A stretch of 64,000 nt of DNA from Dryocosmus kuriphilus (lineage: Eukaryota; Arthropoda; Insecta; Hymenoptera; Cynipidae), in contig CM076196.1 of NCBI GenBank assembly GCA_038277395.1, positions 79,292,286 through 79,356,285 on the forward strand, read 5' to 3'. Of this stretch, positions 1 through 11,110 are shown piece by piece. How positions within the stretch are numbered: position 1 is the stretch's first letter; every line of letters starts with the position of its first letter. The notes beneath the pieces are model-generated. The model saw only the letters and a program-made list of their open reading frames with translations. It was not told where the DNA came from and did no database searches. Both the position numbers and the translations under genes were made by a program.

Positions 1-522
1 AGGGGGTAGCTACAGATTTAGGGTGCGAAAACCGTAAAAATTGTTGAGGATGATGAAGAAGTTCAACTGAGGTGCGTGTATAATAATCTGGAGAAGATTA
101 GGAATCCGTTGTTAACAAGCGGAGGTTCTTTTCGCAGTCAGTGAATATCAGCTGCTTCTTGGGCTCCCTCACGACAGAAGCCAGACGCCATTGTTCGATC
201 AACAATACTAAACCGAAGCACTCACAACATATCCCATTCATTTTACCCACCCACTTTATTATCCCTGCACCCCAGAACACCAAGTGCAGCCGGAGACACT
301 GTCTTCCTTTTTCCTCCACGAAAGCCTTTACCCCGACTTTTTTTCAACGAAGAAACACATGTAAAATATGCAAGAATAGTTCGTGATTCTCTTTCTGGAT
401 TCATCACTTCTGACACTGAACATTTTTAACGACATAACACATTTCCATAAAACACTTTTCTTTGTCATCTAATTGGTGACATAGGTAGACGAATGGATTG
501 ACGTTTAATAATTAATTTATAC
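1..522. other. Unclassified sequence, no gene recognised
   Basis: The first 340 bases are less AT-rich than what follows, but neither strand gives a recognisable protein. The short open frames overlap each other on both strands and show no motif. I see no splice-flanked exon and no repeat boundary before the MITE at about 523. Confidence 0.5.
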
Positions 523-788
523 TACTTTGAGAAAAACATTTCGAAACACAAAACGATTTAGTTGCTATACAAGTAAGAAAATTCTTCTGTTGTACCAGCA
601 AAATTTTGGGTTTCCAACAAAACATTTGATGACCTGACAACATTTTTTTGTACCAAGCAAATTTTGATTTCGGTAGAATTAACCGCGTTGGCTCAACAGA
701 AGTTTGTTGGAAGAACAAAACAACAAAACTTAGTCACTTCTATAACTACGAAATCGTTTTGTTGTCCAACCAAATATTTTCCTCAGTG
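523..788. mobile_element. Short TIR element (MITE) with CACTGAG-type ends
   Basis: The right end, read inward on the minus strand, begins CACTGAGGAAAATATTTGG and continues to an AAAACGATTT block. The left end reads TACTTTGAGAAAAACATTTCG and continues to the same AAAACGATTT block, so about 50 bp are inverted with a few differences. No coding capacity fits its 266 bp. The CACTG-type terminus resembles the larger CAC...GTG elements later in the window. No clear target duplication was found, so the left edge is uncertain by a few bases. Confidence 0.55.
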
Positions 789-2885
789 TATTATCAGGCG
801 GCATATACTGAAGGGAAGGAAAATTTTTAACTAATCGAATTTAATTTAATTTAATCGATAATATTTAATGAAAATCTCCTAAAACTGAAAAATTTAAAAT
901 CAAGCGTTCGTTTGGAAATTTTCAAACGGTAAACCTACAAAATTTATCCCTTTTTAATTGTCGAATAGACCGGGAAAAAAAAATAATTTTAACCTAATTA
1001 TTTTGATCGTTTTACTAAAAAAAGTCGCAGGTTTACCCCGAAATTTTGAAATCTAAATTAGAATAGAATCTAGATGGAATAATTTCAAACTGAAGAAGTT
1101 GAAAATTTTTCAATTTTATCTTAAAAGCTGTCAAAATTGAACAATTTTTAATACAATTAAGAAATGCTTCATTTAAAGAATAATTTTTAAAATATTGAAC
1201 AAATTTTTGAATTATGAAATCTGGGAAATTATTCACTTTCAAACTGAAACGTTGGAAATGAAATAATTTAAATTTGGGAATTTTATTAGGGACTTTAAAA
1301 ACTTAAAAATTGAAAGAGTTCAAAATTAAACATAATAAAATCAGAAAAATAATTGCAAGAAAAAAATTTTGAACATAAAGTTAAAGTGGTAATCATTTCA
1401 TCATAACCCTTTAATCCATTACGCAAGTGAAGAACTGCACATTTAAAACGTGCAATATTGAAAATGTCCAGTATCAGTTTTTAAAATTTTACGATTTCCT
1501 ATTGAAAAATTAAAAAAAGATCAATTTCTAATTTTATCGTATACCTACTTTTAAAAATTGAAAATCTTTCTATAAAGCATTCGAAATTACATAAATTTAA
1601 ACTTATATAACGCATAAAACTGCACAAACCACATTGCTGCGTTGAAAACTTAACACACTAAAAATTTCACAATTTTAAATGAAACCATTTTCATTTTCCC
1701 GGTTTTAAAAAGGGGATAGGGAAGTAGATAATTTAACATTAAAAGGGTTGAAAGATATTCTAAGTTAAAAAAATTTATTTTTATCTTGTTGAAAAAAACA
1801 TGAAAGCGGTCGAAACTGAACAAAATTTAAATTTGAACCGTTTAAGCTTAAACAGTTTAAAATTCTAAAGCTTTAAAAATTCCACCATCAAAATTGTATA
1901 ATGTACAATCTGAATTTGAATGTTAAAAATTGTAAATTTGGATACACTTTTCGTTGTTGACAAACTTGAATTGTAAGCGTTTAAAATCTAATTAAAACCA
2001 TTCCATGATATTCAAGTTTTATTATTTCCTTAAATACCTGATTTCACAATTAGAAGCACCAAGCAATAAATAAATTGAAAAAAATACAACTCTAATTATT
2101 ATAATCGTATAAAATATAAATCGTACCACTAAGTTATAATCATAAGTAGTATTAGAAAAGTGCAGAGATTCTAAATTAGAAACTTATTCTCATCAGAATT
2201 TATATATGTTATTGAACGGTATGGTTCAGAAAGCTCATAAATGTTGTATTTAGCCGCAAGAAATAAATTTCAAGAAGCACAACGATTGCAATTTGCATCA
2301 CATCCCAAAGCTAATTATAATTTAGCAGCTAATAACTCCCTTAATTAAAATTACGATTCACAAATGCAAACTTATGTTCAGAGTTGAATAATATTCTTCT
2401 ACATATACATGTAATAAATGAATTGTGGGTGTAATGTTCTTATTAACGGACATGATTATCATGAGATTAACTCGGAGCGAAACAATTGATATAGACTCCT
2501 TCCGCCTTCTTCATCCATCTAACATAACAGACTACGTGGAATTAAAAAGGAATCGTCGTGTACAGTTTTTAAAGTTACATAGCAGAACGATGAAATTGAT
2601 ATCGCTTAACAAGCCACGAGATAATTGTTTCCACGGAAATGAATAAGAAATGAAAATTATTTCTGCCCGCAAGAGGGACAATAATAACCTACAACAACTA
2701 AATATTATAATAAATATCGTTTACGTAAAATATATCAAAATATAAACTACGAAACATTTTTTTATAAAATGTTTTTTCACTTTTTTAGGAGATGGCAGGT
2801 ATTTTACGAGATTGAGAAAAACGATCACCTTCTCTATACATCTTTTCTCAGAAAAAGGTGCACATATGAATACGGTTTCTTCAGG
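789..2885. other. AT-rich intergenic or intronic DNA
   Basis: Long A/T-rich stretch with many TTTAAAATT and GAAAATTT words, typical of decayed insect intergenic DNA. Open frames are short and without motifs. A 73-codon frame at 2425-2646 (+) has no recognisable domain. I see no RNA gene or repeat boundary. Confidence 0.6.
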
Positions 2886-2972
2886 CACGCGAGGCGGGCG
2901 ACAGTAAATTCGTCGCCAGTTACCTAAGGTACCCTACCCCCACTTCTAAGCACAGAGTAGTGCCCCTGACGC
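2886..2972. repeat. GC-richer repeat copy, inverted partner at 11022-11110
   Basis: This block contains GTAAATTCGTCGCC, then ACCCTACCCCCACTTC, then TAAGCACAGAGTAGTGCCCC. The reverse complement of 11022-11110 gives almost the same words in the same order. The two copies lie about 8 kb apart in opposite orientation. The parent element is unknown. Confidence 0.6.
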
Positions 2973-3239
2973 GCTGCAGCAAGGCTAAGCTCGCCGCTGC
3001 AACTGGCCACCCGCAGAGATGATAATCTCTTTCGAAATTTTTTACATTGATCTAGACTGGAGGTTCATTCCCTAATTATATTTGTTGTGCATGCACGTGC
3101 GTATTGCCTATTATTACTCCACTAAAATCAAGAGACGTCAGTGAAACACTGGAGGGAAGATATCTTTTCTCCCTCGATGTACTGAATGTTTAATAATTTC
3201 AATTGATAAAAATTTAAATAGAGAGAAATATGATATATT

Positions 3240-5048
3240 TGGACAACCAAAATAAAGGAAAAAAAGAAAGAGGAAAGAATTGAGAAAGCAACCTCCAAAA
3301 CCCCTTCTTTCTCAATTAAAAAAAAAAAAAAAAAAAAAATTCGAAATTTTATCTTACCAAATTAAATATAAAAAAATAAAAAATAAATTCTTTCGTCTTT
3401 CTTTGTTTACAAAATACCTATAACCATACTAAAATAATGTAAAAAAAGAAAGAGGAAAGAATTGAGAAAGCAACCTCCAAAACCCCTTCTTTCTCAATTA
3501 AAAAAAAAAAAAAAAAAAAAATTCGAAATTTTATCTTACCAAATTAAATATAAAAAAAATAAAAAATAAATTCTTTCGTCTTTCTTTGTTTACAAAATAC
3601 CCACAACCATACTAAAATAATGTAAAAAAAGAAAGAGGAAAGAATTGAGAAAGCAACCTCCAAAACCCCTTCTTTCTCAATTAAAAAAAAAAAGGTTTAG
3701 AAAATTCGAAATTTTATCTTACCAAATTAAATATAAAAAAATAAAAAAATAAAAAATAAATTCTTTCGTCTTTCTTTGTTTACAAAATACCCACAACCAT
3801 ACTAAAATAATGTAAAAAAAGAAAGAGGAGAGAATTGAGAAAAGAACCTCCAAAACCCCTTCTTTCTCAATTAAAAAAAAAGGTTTAAAAAAATTCGAAA
3901 ATTTATCTTACCAAATTAAATATAAAAAAATAAAAAATAAATTCTTTCGTCTTTCATTGTTTACAAAATACCCATAACCATACTAAAATACTGTAAAAAA
4001 AGAAAGAGGAAAGAATTGAGAAAGCAACCTCCAAAACCCCTTCTTTCTCAATTAAAAAAAAAAAAAAAAAAAATTCGAAATTTTACCTTACCAAATTAAA
4101 TATAAAAAAATAAAAAAATAAAAAATAAATTCTTTCGTCTTTCTTTGTTTACAAAATACCCACAACCATACTAAAATAATGTAAAAAAGAAAGAGGAAAG
4201 AATTGAGAAAGCAACATCCAAAACCCCTTCTTTCTCAATTAAAAAAAAAAAGGTTTAGAAAATTCGAAATTTTATCTTACCAAATTAAATATAAAAAAAT
4301 AAAAAAATAAAAAATAAATTCTTTCGTCTTTCTTTGTTTACAAAATACCCATAACCATACTAAAATAATGTAAAAAAAGAAAGAGGAAAGAATTGAGAAA
4401 GCAACCTCCAAAACCCCTTCTTTCTCAATTAAAAAAAAAAAAAAAAAAAAAATTCGAAATTTTACCTTACCAAATTAAATATAAAAAAATAAAAAAATAA
4501 AAAATAAATTCTTTCGTCTTTCTTTGTTTACAAAATACCCACAACCATACTAAAATAATGTAAAAAAGAAAGAGGAAAGAATTGAGAAAGCAACATCCAA
4601 AACCCCTTCTTGCTCAATTAAAAAAAAAAAGGTTTAGAAAATTCGAAATTTTATCTTACCAAATTAAATATAAAAAAATAAAAAAATAAAAAATAAATTC
4701 TTTCGTCTTTCTTTGTTTACAAAATACCCATAACCATACTAAAATAATGTAAAAAAAGAAAGAGGAAAGAATTGAGAAAGCAACCTCCAAAACCCCTTCT
4801 TTCTCAATTAAAAAAAAAAAAAAAAAAAAAAATCGAAATTTTATCTTACCAAATTAAATATAAAAAAATAAAAAAATAAAAAATAAATTCTTTCGCCTTT
4901 CTTTGTTTACAAAATACCCACAAAAATAATAAAATAAAGTAAAAAAAAGAAAGAGGAGAGAATTGAGAAAAGAACCTCCAAAACCCTTTCTTTCTCAATT
5001 TAAAAAAAGAAAAGTTTAAAAAATTCGAAATTTTATCTTACCAAATTT
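3240..5048 (+). repeat. Direct tandem array, ~10 units of 181-190 bp
   Basis: Each unit carries GAAAGAGGAAAGAATTGAG, then CAACCTCCAAAACCCC, a poly-A tract of variable length, TTATCTTACCAAATTAAA, and ATTCTTTCGTCTTTC. Units begin near 3262, 3446, 3630, 3817, 4000, 4187, 4378, 4566, 4756 and 4949. They differ mainly in poly-A length and in presence of a GGTTTAGA insert, consistent with amplification by unequal exchange. Confidence 0.85.
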
Positions 5049-5049
5049 G

Positions 5050-5632
5050 CCTTTTTTAGTATGGTTGTGGGTATTTTGTAAATAAAGAAAGACGAAAGAA
5101 TTTTATTTTTTATTTTTTTATATTTAATTTGGTAAGATAAAATTCCGAATTTTTTAAACTTTTTTTTTTAAATTGAGAAAGAAGGGGTTTTGGAGGTTGC
5201 TTTCTCAATTCTTTCCTCTTTCTTTTTTCACTTTATTTTAGTATGGTTGTGGGTATTTTGTAAATAAAGAAAGATGAAAGAATTTATTTTTAAATTTTTT
5301 TATATTTAATTTGGTAAGATAAAATTTCGAATTTTTTAATCTTTTTTTTTTTAAATTGAGAAAGAAAGGGTTTTAGAGATTGCTTTCTCAATTCTCTCCT
5401 CTTTCTTTTTTTACTTTATTTTAGTATGTTTGTGGGTATTTTGTAAACACAAAAAAAGACGAAAAAATGTATTTTTTTTTTATTTATTTATTTTTTTATA
5501 TTTAATTTGGTAAGATTAATTTTCGAATTTTTTTAAACCCTTTTTTTTTAAATTGAGAAAGAAGGGCGGAGGTTGCTTTCTCAATTCTTTCCTCTTTCTT
5601 TTTTTCCTTTATTTTGGTTGTCCAAATATATC
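5050..5632 (-). repeat. Inverted tandem array, ~3 units of the same repeat
   Basis: These units are the reverse complement of those at 3240-5048: TTTAATTTGGTAAGATAAAA, then GGGGTTTTGGAGGTTGC, then CTCAATTCTTTCCTC. The orientation switch lies near 5048, where CCTTTTTTAGTATGG follows a unit of the opposite strand. This short array forms the other arm of the foldback element. Confidence 0.85.
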
Positions 5633-5655
5633 ATATTTCTCTCTATTTAAATTTT

Positions 5656-7007
5656 TAAAACTTCTTGGACGTTAATTGCTTGGGTGAAATTTTGAAGAGT
5701 TTTCTTCTTATTTTCCTTGTTTACTATTCAATAATTGATAAGTAATTAAGATTAATGAATCGTATATAGAGATCTTGACAATTTACAAAAGTTGAATTAT
5801 TATCAAATATAATACAATTTGAAAGCTCTCCAATTTTCACTTGTTCAAACTTTGTAATTTGCAATAAAATAATTTGAAACTTAAAACTCTTTTCAATTCA
5901 CATGAAATTATTATACCTAATAATAATTTGAATTAACAATTTAGAATCAAAATATAATTGTTGCGTATGTTTCATATTGTCTGTCATCTATAGTTCAGAT
6001 GCGTTAATTGAAATAATCATTTTTTAAATAAATCTGAATTAATTTTAGAAATATAGAATATTTCCAGATTGTAATGCATGCATTTTATGGTAAAGTAATA
6101 GGTACCTTTATACGAATTTTAAAGAAGGGAATTTAATTTTTTAAGTTTTTCATTACAGTTAGAAATGTTGGTAAAAAGTAATTATTACTTGAATCAAGCT
6201 TTTAAATTTTTTACCTCAATTTTAAAAACAAATATATTGCGTATTATTATTATATAACCACGTAGAAAAAGTTAACCAATAAATATAACCTATAAGGAAA
6301 ACGATTAAAAACTTTGGAATTTTTTAAAAACCTGGACAACAAATAACTCATATTGAAACTGATAGTTATTTTAATTTGAAATTGTTAATTGCATACTTAC
6401 GAGCATTTAAATTCTAATAAAGGAAAGACAGTCACATTCATCACATTTTAGAAATAAGGTTAGGTAGGCAAGGTACACGTTGGTATACGTTCATCTGTTT
6501 CTGACATTTTAGTTCGTAACACTCAGTCCTACTAACATAAAAAAAATCACTTCAGCATATAAATCTAACCTTTCACGAATTATCCAGATCGGACACATGA
6601 CACTGACAATAAAAACATATTAATTACGTTGTTACTTGCTCCTCAAAATTAGAAGACTCCTTCTGTAGACATTTTTAAAGTCAAGTGTTTTGTGAATACA
6701 AGCAACAAAAAAAAAAAACAATTTAAAAAAACTTTATCTCAGTAAAAATTGAAAAATTACCAGAGGATAAAAGTTACTTTGCCATGCAGAAAACATTTTT
6801 TAACTTTTTAATTTAATAACGACAAGTAAATCGTAAAACGCATTATGCTACAATCTCTTTTTGAAAATGTTACTTATAAAAAATACTACACTTCGTTCAA
6901 TTAAAATATAATGTTATTTTTACGCATTATTCAGTAGTCTTTTATTTGTACATTTTTTTCATGTTTGAATGAAATAAAAATGTATTCATACGTTCATAAT
7001 ATTTGGT
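5656..7007. other. AT-rich DNA, nothing recognised
   Basis: No protein motif, RNA gene or repeat boundary is visible. The sequence is dominated by A/T with scattered short inverted words. Confidence 0.55.
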
Positions 7008-7023
7008 GGCCCTCAAAAGGGCC
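7008..7023 (-). promoter_or_regulatory. Histone-mRNA-like 3' stem-loop
   Basis: On the minus strand this reads GGCCCTTTTGAGGGCC followed by ACCAAAT: a 6-bp stem with a UUUG loop. Animal histone mRNAs end in a 16-nt stem-loop of the form GGYYYU-loop-ARRRCC, usually followed by ACC-type sequence, so the match is close. No histone coding sequence is visible upstream on that strand. The nearest minus-strand frame is the MULE-like remnant ending at 7147. It may be a chance palindrome. Confidence 0.35.
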
Positions 7024-7418
7024 GATTAGTACTAAAAAGTACTGATAAGTGCTGTAAAAAATGATTATTAGCCCTCGATAAAAACAATAGTTAATTGTGA
7101 ATTTTTTAAAAACTCATCTTCGGCTTTGAACGCAGGCGCGGCTAATTCAATCTTGTACGCGATAGTAAGAAGATACCGATTCGGCTCTTAACAATTTCAT
7201 ATTTCTTTTTCGAATCAGAATTCTGATGCTTGTAGGGTTGTAATAGGATTGCGTTTGAATCTCGAGCAGAGTTTGAATAACTGCATAAATTGGAGGTTGC
7301 GGGTGACAAAAAGATTTATTATAATCGGAAAGAAAAGATTCACACGCATTCCTTGTCCATGTCAAAGCTGCAGTTCTTTCTGCCCAGATTTTTGGAGGAA
7401 ATAAAGCTTCGTTACATA

Positions 7419-8694
7419 CGAGGTATGATCAAAAAGTAAGGTGACTTTTTATTTTTATCAAAAAATATTTATTTATTGATCAATATTGATGTTGTCCCCT
7501 TCAAAGTAATCCCCCTCGGATATAATACATTTGTGCCAGCCCTTTTTCCAATCCTCAAAGCATTTCTGACAAGCACTTTTTGGTATAGCCTTCAGCTCTT
7601 CCAGCGATGCGGTCTTTATCTCCTCAATCGTCGCAAAACGCCGTCCTTTCATGGGTCTTTTCAGTTTTGGAAACAGGAAAAAGTCGCAGGGAGCCAAATC
7701 TGGTGAATACGGTGGCTGAGGCATGATTGTGGTGTTGTTATTGGCCAAAAAATTACGAACAAGCAATGACGTATGAGCTGGCGCATTATCGTGGTACAAT
7801 AACCATGACTGGTTTTTCCACAATTCCGGATGTTTTTTTCGTATTGCGTCTGTACGACCTTGTGGTAAGAACTCCTGATGCACTACGCCATGATAATCGA
7901 AGAAAACGGTAAGCAAAACCTTGACATTTGATCGAACTTGACGTGCCTTTTTTGGTCTTGGTGATCCAGAATGCTTCCACTGGGACGATTGAGCCTTAGT
8001 TTCGACGTCATAACCATATACCCATGTTACATCACCTGTTATGATCCTATTGAGCAAGTCTGGGTCGCCGTTGACGTCATTCAATAGCTCCTGAGCGATG
8101 CTCACACGACGGTTCTTTTGGTCAAAATTTAGCAACGGAACAAACTTCGCTGACACACGTTTCATGCCCAAAATATCCACTAAAATTGCTTGGCACGAGC
8201 CAAACGAGATGCCGACATCATCAGCAACTTCTCTAATGGTAATTCGACGATTTGCCAATACTATTTTCTTCACTTCTTCAACTTTTTCATCAGTTGTTGA
8301 CGTGCTGGGATGTCCAGGGCGAGCTTCGTCATTAATATCTTCTCGGCCTTCCCGAAAGAGCTTGTACCACTTATAAACATTTTTTTTACTCAGAGTACAC
8401 TCACCGTATGCCACTGTTAACATTTCAAGTGTTTTGGAGCACTTAATTCCATCTTTTACACAAAATTAGATGCAAATTCTTTGATCCATTTTTTTCGACA
8501 GCAGAAAATCGCCCAGCACGCAAAACACTTCTAACCTTTATGCCTCTCACAAACAAACAAAAAATGTTATAAGACTGAAATTGTGCACATATGTTTAGGA
8601 CGAATGTACCAACATAAGAAAAAAATAAAACGAATATCGACTGTACGCATCCCGCGAAATTCAAAAAGTCACCTTACTTTTTGATCACACCTCG
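7419..8694 (-). mobile_element. Mariner element, 1,276 bp, TA-flanked
   Basis: The ends are 32-bp inverted repeats beginning CGAGGTATGATCAAAAAGT (left) and, reverse-complemented, CGAGGTGTGATCAAAAAGT (right). TA flanks both sides (7417-7418 and 8695-8696). Length and ends are typical of mariner. It carries one transposase reading frame on the minus strand. It sits inside a MULE-like coding remnant, so it arrived later. Confidence 0.95.
7473..8489 (-). pseudogene. Mariner transposase, near-intact but inactivated
   Basis: The frame probably began at ATG 8489-8487. Codon 8 is TAA (8468-8466), so only the part from the ATG at 8423 is open (316 residues). An N-terminal helix-turn-helix region (KNVYKWYKLFREG) is followed by the second DNA-binding helix region (REVADDVGISFGSC). 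The catalytic triad is visible: ITGDVTWVYGYD (first D, with V in place of the usual E), HDNAPAH (second D), and YSPDLAPCD (third D), with 34 residues between the last two, the mariner D,D34D spacing. Between EFLPQGRT and AIRKK about 12-16 residues usual in the family are missing, which suggests an in-frame deletion. Protein function would be cut-and-paste transposition in the nucleus. The nonsense codon and the deletion make activity unlikely. Confidence 0.9.
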
Positions 8695-9163
8695 TATATA
8701 GGTGTTTGTGAGGTATTCCGCGAATTTTATCAGCCTGCCGTCAAGTAGTATCAAGGGTAGTAAGTCGAATGCAAAACAGTGTCACACTTCCGAGCTATCG
8801 AGAAATATTAAACCGTAACAAACGCGCAACCAATGACCGATCGAAGTAAATTTAGCTCATAACACAATACTCTCATTATTTACACATTCACTAATACACT
8901 CATTCATTTGCTTCTTAGAAATCCAGAAAAAAACAACGACAATAGTCTAGATACACCTACATTCTTATATATTGCAAATATTTATGTCTTTACTATTTTT
9001 ACAACTATTATATATTTGGGACCAATCGCACACAGCATTGTATTAAATGGAGGCGTCAGAGTAATAAGTCTGCAATAAACTTAATACATTAGGGCACCCA
9101 TTTTGAAGGAGATTATTATATCTGCAGGGAGCCGACACGAGCAGTTTGTCAACAGTTTTGACG

Positions 9164-11014
9164 CACAGGAAGAAAAATGGATGGTCAGCCTGAACATCTA
9201 GAGTGTCTGACTGACCATATTTGAGTTTTAACTATTGGACAGCCCCCTAGATGGTGTGGCGTACCATCCGCGGAGTGTCAAAATTTGATGGTTAGGTTCA
9301 CTATCTCAGAGTGTCAAGTTTACGATCCTGGGAGTGTGAACTCGATTATCTTAGAGTGTCAACTTGAAAATCCAAGAATATTCAAGTCGAATATAGAAAA
9401 TGGTTAAAGTTATTATGTTCATTTACTCAAAATGATTATCTCTGTTAGTCAAATTAAGTATAGCTGATAATCAAAACGACTATATTTTATAATTGAACCG
9501 ACTATCTCGAGTAGTCAAATCCTTTTTTTTTAATTATTAAAAAATTAATTTAACCACATAGCAGAAACGTCACGTGAGGTGGGTATATTTCCAGTTACAT
9601 ATATCTTGTGTTATTAAAAACGTATGCTAGTTTTTTTAACAAAACAGAACATGTAACTGGAAATACCGACATTATGTGATGTTTCTGGTATGATGCTAAA
9701 TTAATTAAGTTTTTCAAAATATGGAAAATATTAATTAATGGATTAAATAAGTGAACTGAAACATTTTAATGCATAATATGTATATTTTATTTTTATACAC
9801 AACTAATAGCAAACATTTACCCGGCGTTCCTCGGGCAGTAGCAGAGGCTAACATATCTTTTCAATTAAGTTACACAAAATTAAACGAAACGACAAAAGTT
9901 TCATACATTTAACTTAAATAAATATGTTATACGTAATTTAATTATTCTTGCGCTCGCTCATTTGAAAACAATGAATATTATATATTATTAGATAAAAATT
10001 TTATTCACAATAGAATTAAATCATTCCTACGAAATAACAAATTTTTACAAAAGTTACAGGGAATTTTTCATTCCTCTCGCACGTTCAAAATACCAAAAAA
10101 AAACAGACAAATTTTCCTCATTTTTTAAAAATATTTCATCCATAAAAAAAAAAAGTTAATTTGAAGTCACAAACAGTTTAATTCAATCAAAAATTTTTAC
10201 CTAAGAATATTTTGATGATCTGTTGGCTACATTGCCAACTCTTCATAAGCTCTATACGTACCTATATCCTGACGATGCCATTCCTGTAAAACAACATTGA
10301 AGGACAATGAATCCAATTATAGATTAAATAATTTTTAAAATAATTGTAAGTGATGAGTAAAATAACCACAGTAATACAACTTTAAAAATTGTATTATTCT
10401 AACCCTAACCTCAAAACTGCCAGTCTCGAGAAGTCTCGAGACTTCCACATTAGTTAAAATAGATACTTACCATTCACAATCACAGCAAATCACGGGAAAT
10501 CACAGTAAATCACAGAGCTAGTTTTAAGTAACACATTCGCAAAACGCAAACTTACAATAACACAGAGATACCCGAGATAACCGCCTCGGCCGCGTCCGTT
10601 ACTCAGCTGTGAAGATAAACCGGCGCGCGCATTATTTGACCATCTCACAGTGTCGATCTGATTATTCTTGATAGTGAGTTTGGCCCTCTCGACTTAGTAC
10701 AAATGACTGAAAACAAGATATTTAACTTAACCATCCCAGAGTTTCGATTCGATCATCCCTGATAGTAAGTTTGACACTCTCGGACGGCCAAAAGGAGTGA
10801 AAACAGGGTGTATTTAACTTGGCCATACTAGAATGTCGATTTGATAATCACTGACAGTAAGGCTGATTATCTTCGGGTTATTAAGCTGAACATAAAATGA
10901 GCGTCTCTTTGACTATGCAGAAAAAATGATGGATTGTACATGATACTGTCTGGAAGGTCAAACTGACCATTTACATTTTGACACTCAAAGTTTGACTATC
11001 TATTTTTCTTCGTG
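9164..11014. mobile_element. TIR element with subterminal AGAGTGTCA repeats
   Basis: The left end reads CACAGGAAGAAAAATGGATG and the right end, reverse-complemented, CACGAAGAAAAATAGATAG. Inside each end the word AGAGTGTC recurs every 40-50 bp, between GACCATC- and CAAGTTT-like words (9195-9365 on the left; inverted at 10640-10860 on the right). The interior includes an imperfect hairpin at 9541-9706 and an AATCACAG-type short tandem tract at 10474-10520. No transposase is visible. No exact target duplication was found (flanks CG and CA). Confidence 0.6.
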
Positions 11015-11021
11015 CAGGCAC

Positions 11022-11110
11022 CCAGTCAGGGGTACTACTATGTGCTTAGAAGTGGAGGTAGGGTATCGCAGGTAAATGGTGACGAATTTACTACTATCCC
11101 GCGAGACAGA
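11022..11110. repeat. Inverted partner of the 2886-2972 repeat
   Basis: Reads CAGGGGTACTACTATGTGC, then AGAAGTGGAGGTAGGGT, then GTGACGAATTTACTAC, the reverse complement of the earlier copy with scattered changes. It lies directly beside the right end of the 9164-11014 element. Confidence 0.6.

Larger units (their letters stand above)
3208..5655. mobile_element. Foldback element built from tandem ~190-bp units
   Basis: The left end (from AAAAATTTAAATAGAG at 3208) and the reverse complement of the right end (to 5655) match for about 90 bp, through GATATATTTGGACAACC and AAATAAAGG to the first internal unit. Between them lie about ten units in one orientation, then about three in the opposite one, so the whole folds back on itself. 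No transposase frame is present. No target duplication could be defined at the flanks. The tandem-arm layout is like Foldback/Galileo-type elements; that comparison is inference. Confidence 0.7.
7147..8866 (-). pseudogene. MULE-like transposase C-terminal remnant, split by a mariner
   Basis: Two minus-strand segments, 8697-8866 and 7147-7416, join in frame if the mariner and one TA copy are removed. The joined frame has the C-terminal signature of insect MULE-type transposase proteins: CFAFDLLPL, then FAEYL..TYI, then FPPKIWAE, then ACESF..DYN, then HPQPPIYAVIQ. This is the part after the catalytic core; the DDE residues are not present here. A TGA lies in frame just before CFAFD and another further upstream, so the copy was already dead or partial. 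The frame ends with TGA at 7147. The family assignment rests on remembered motif order (FPPxxWAE, ESF, HP.IY); the match is good but not searched. It is not expected to be functional. Confidence 0.6.
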
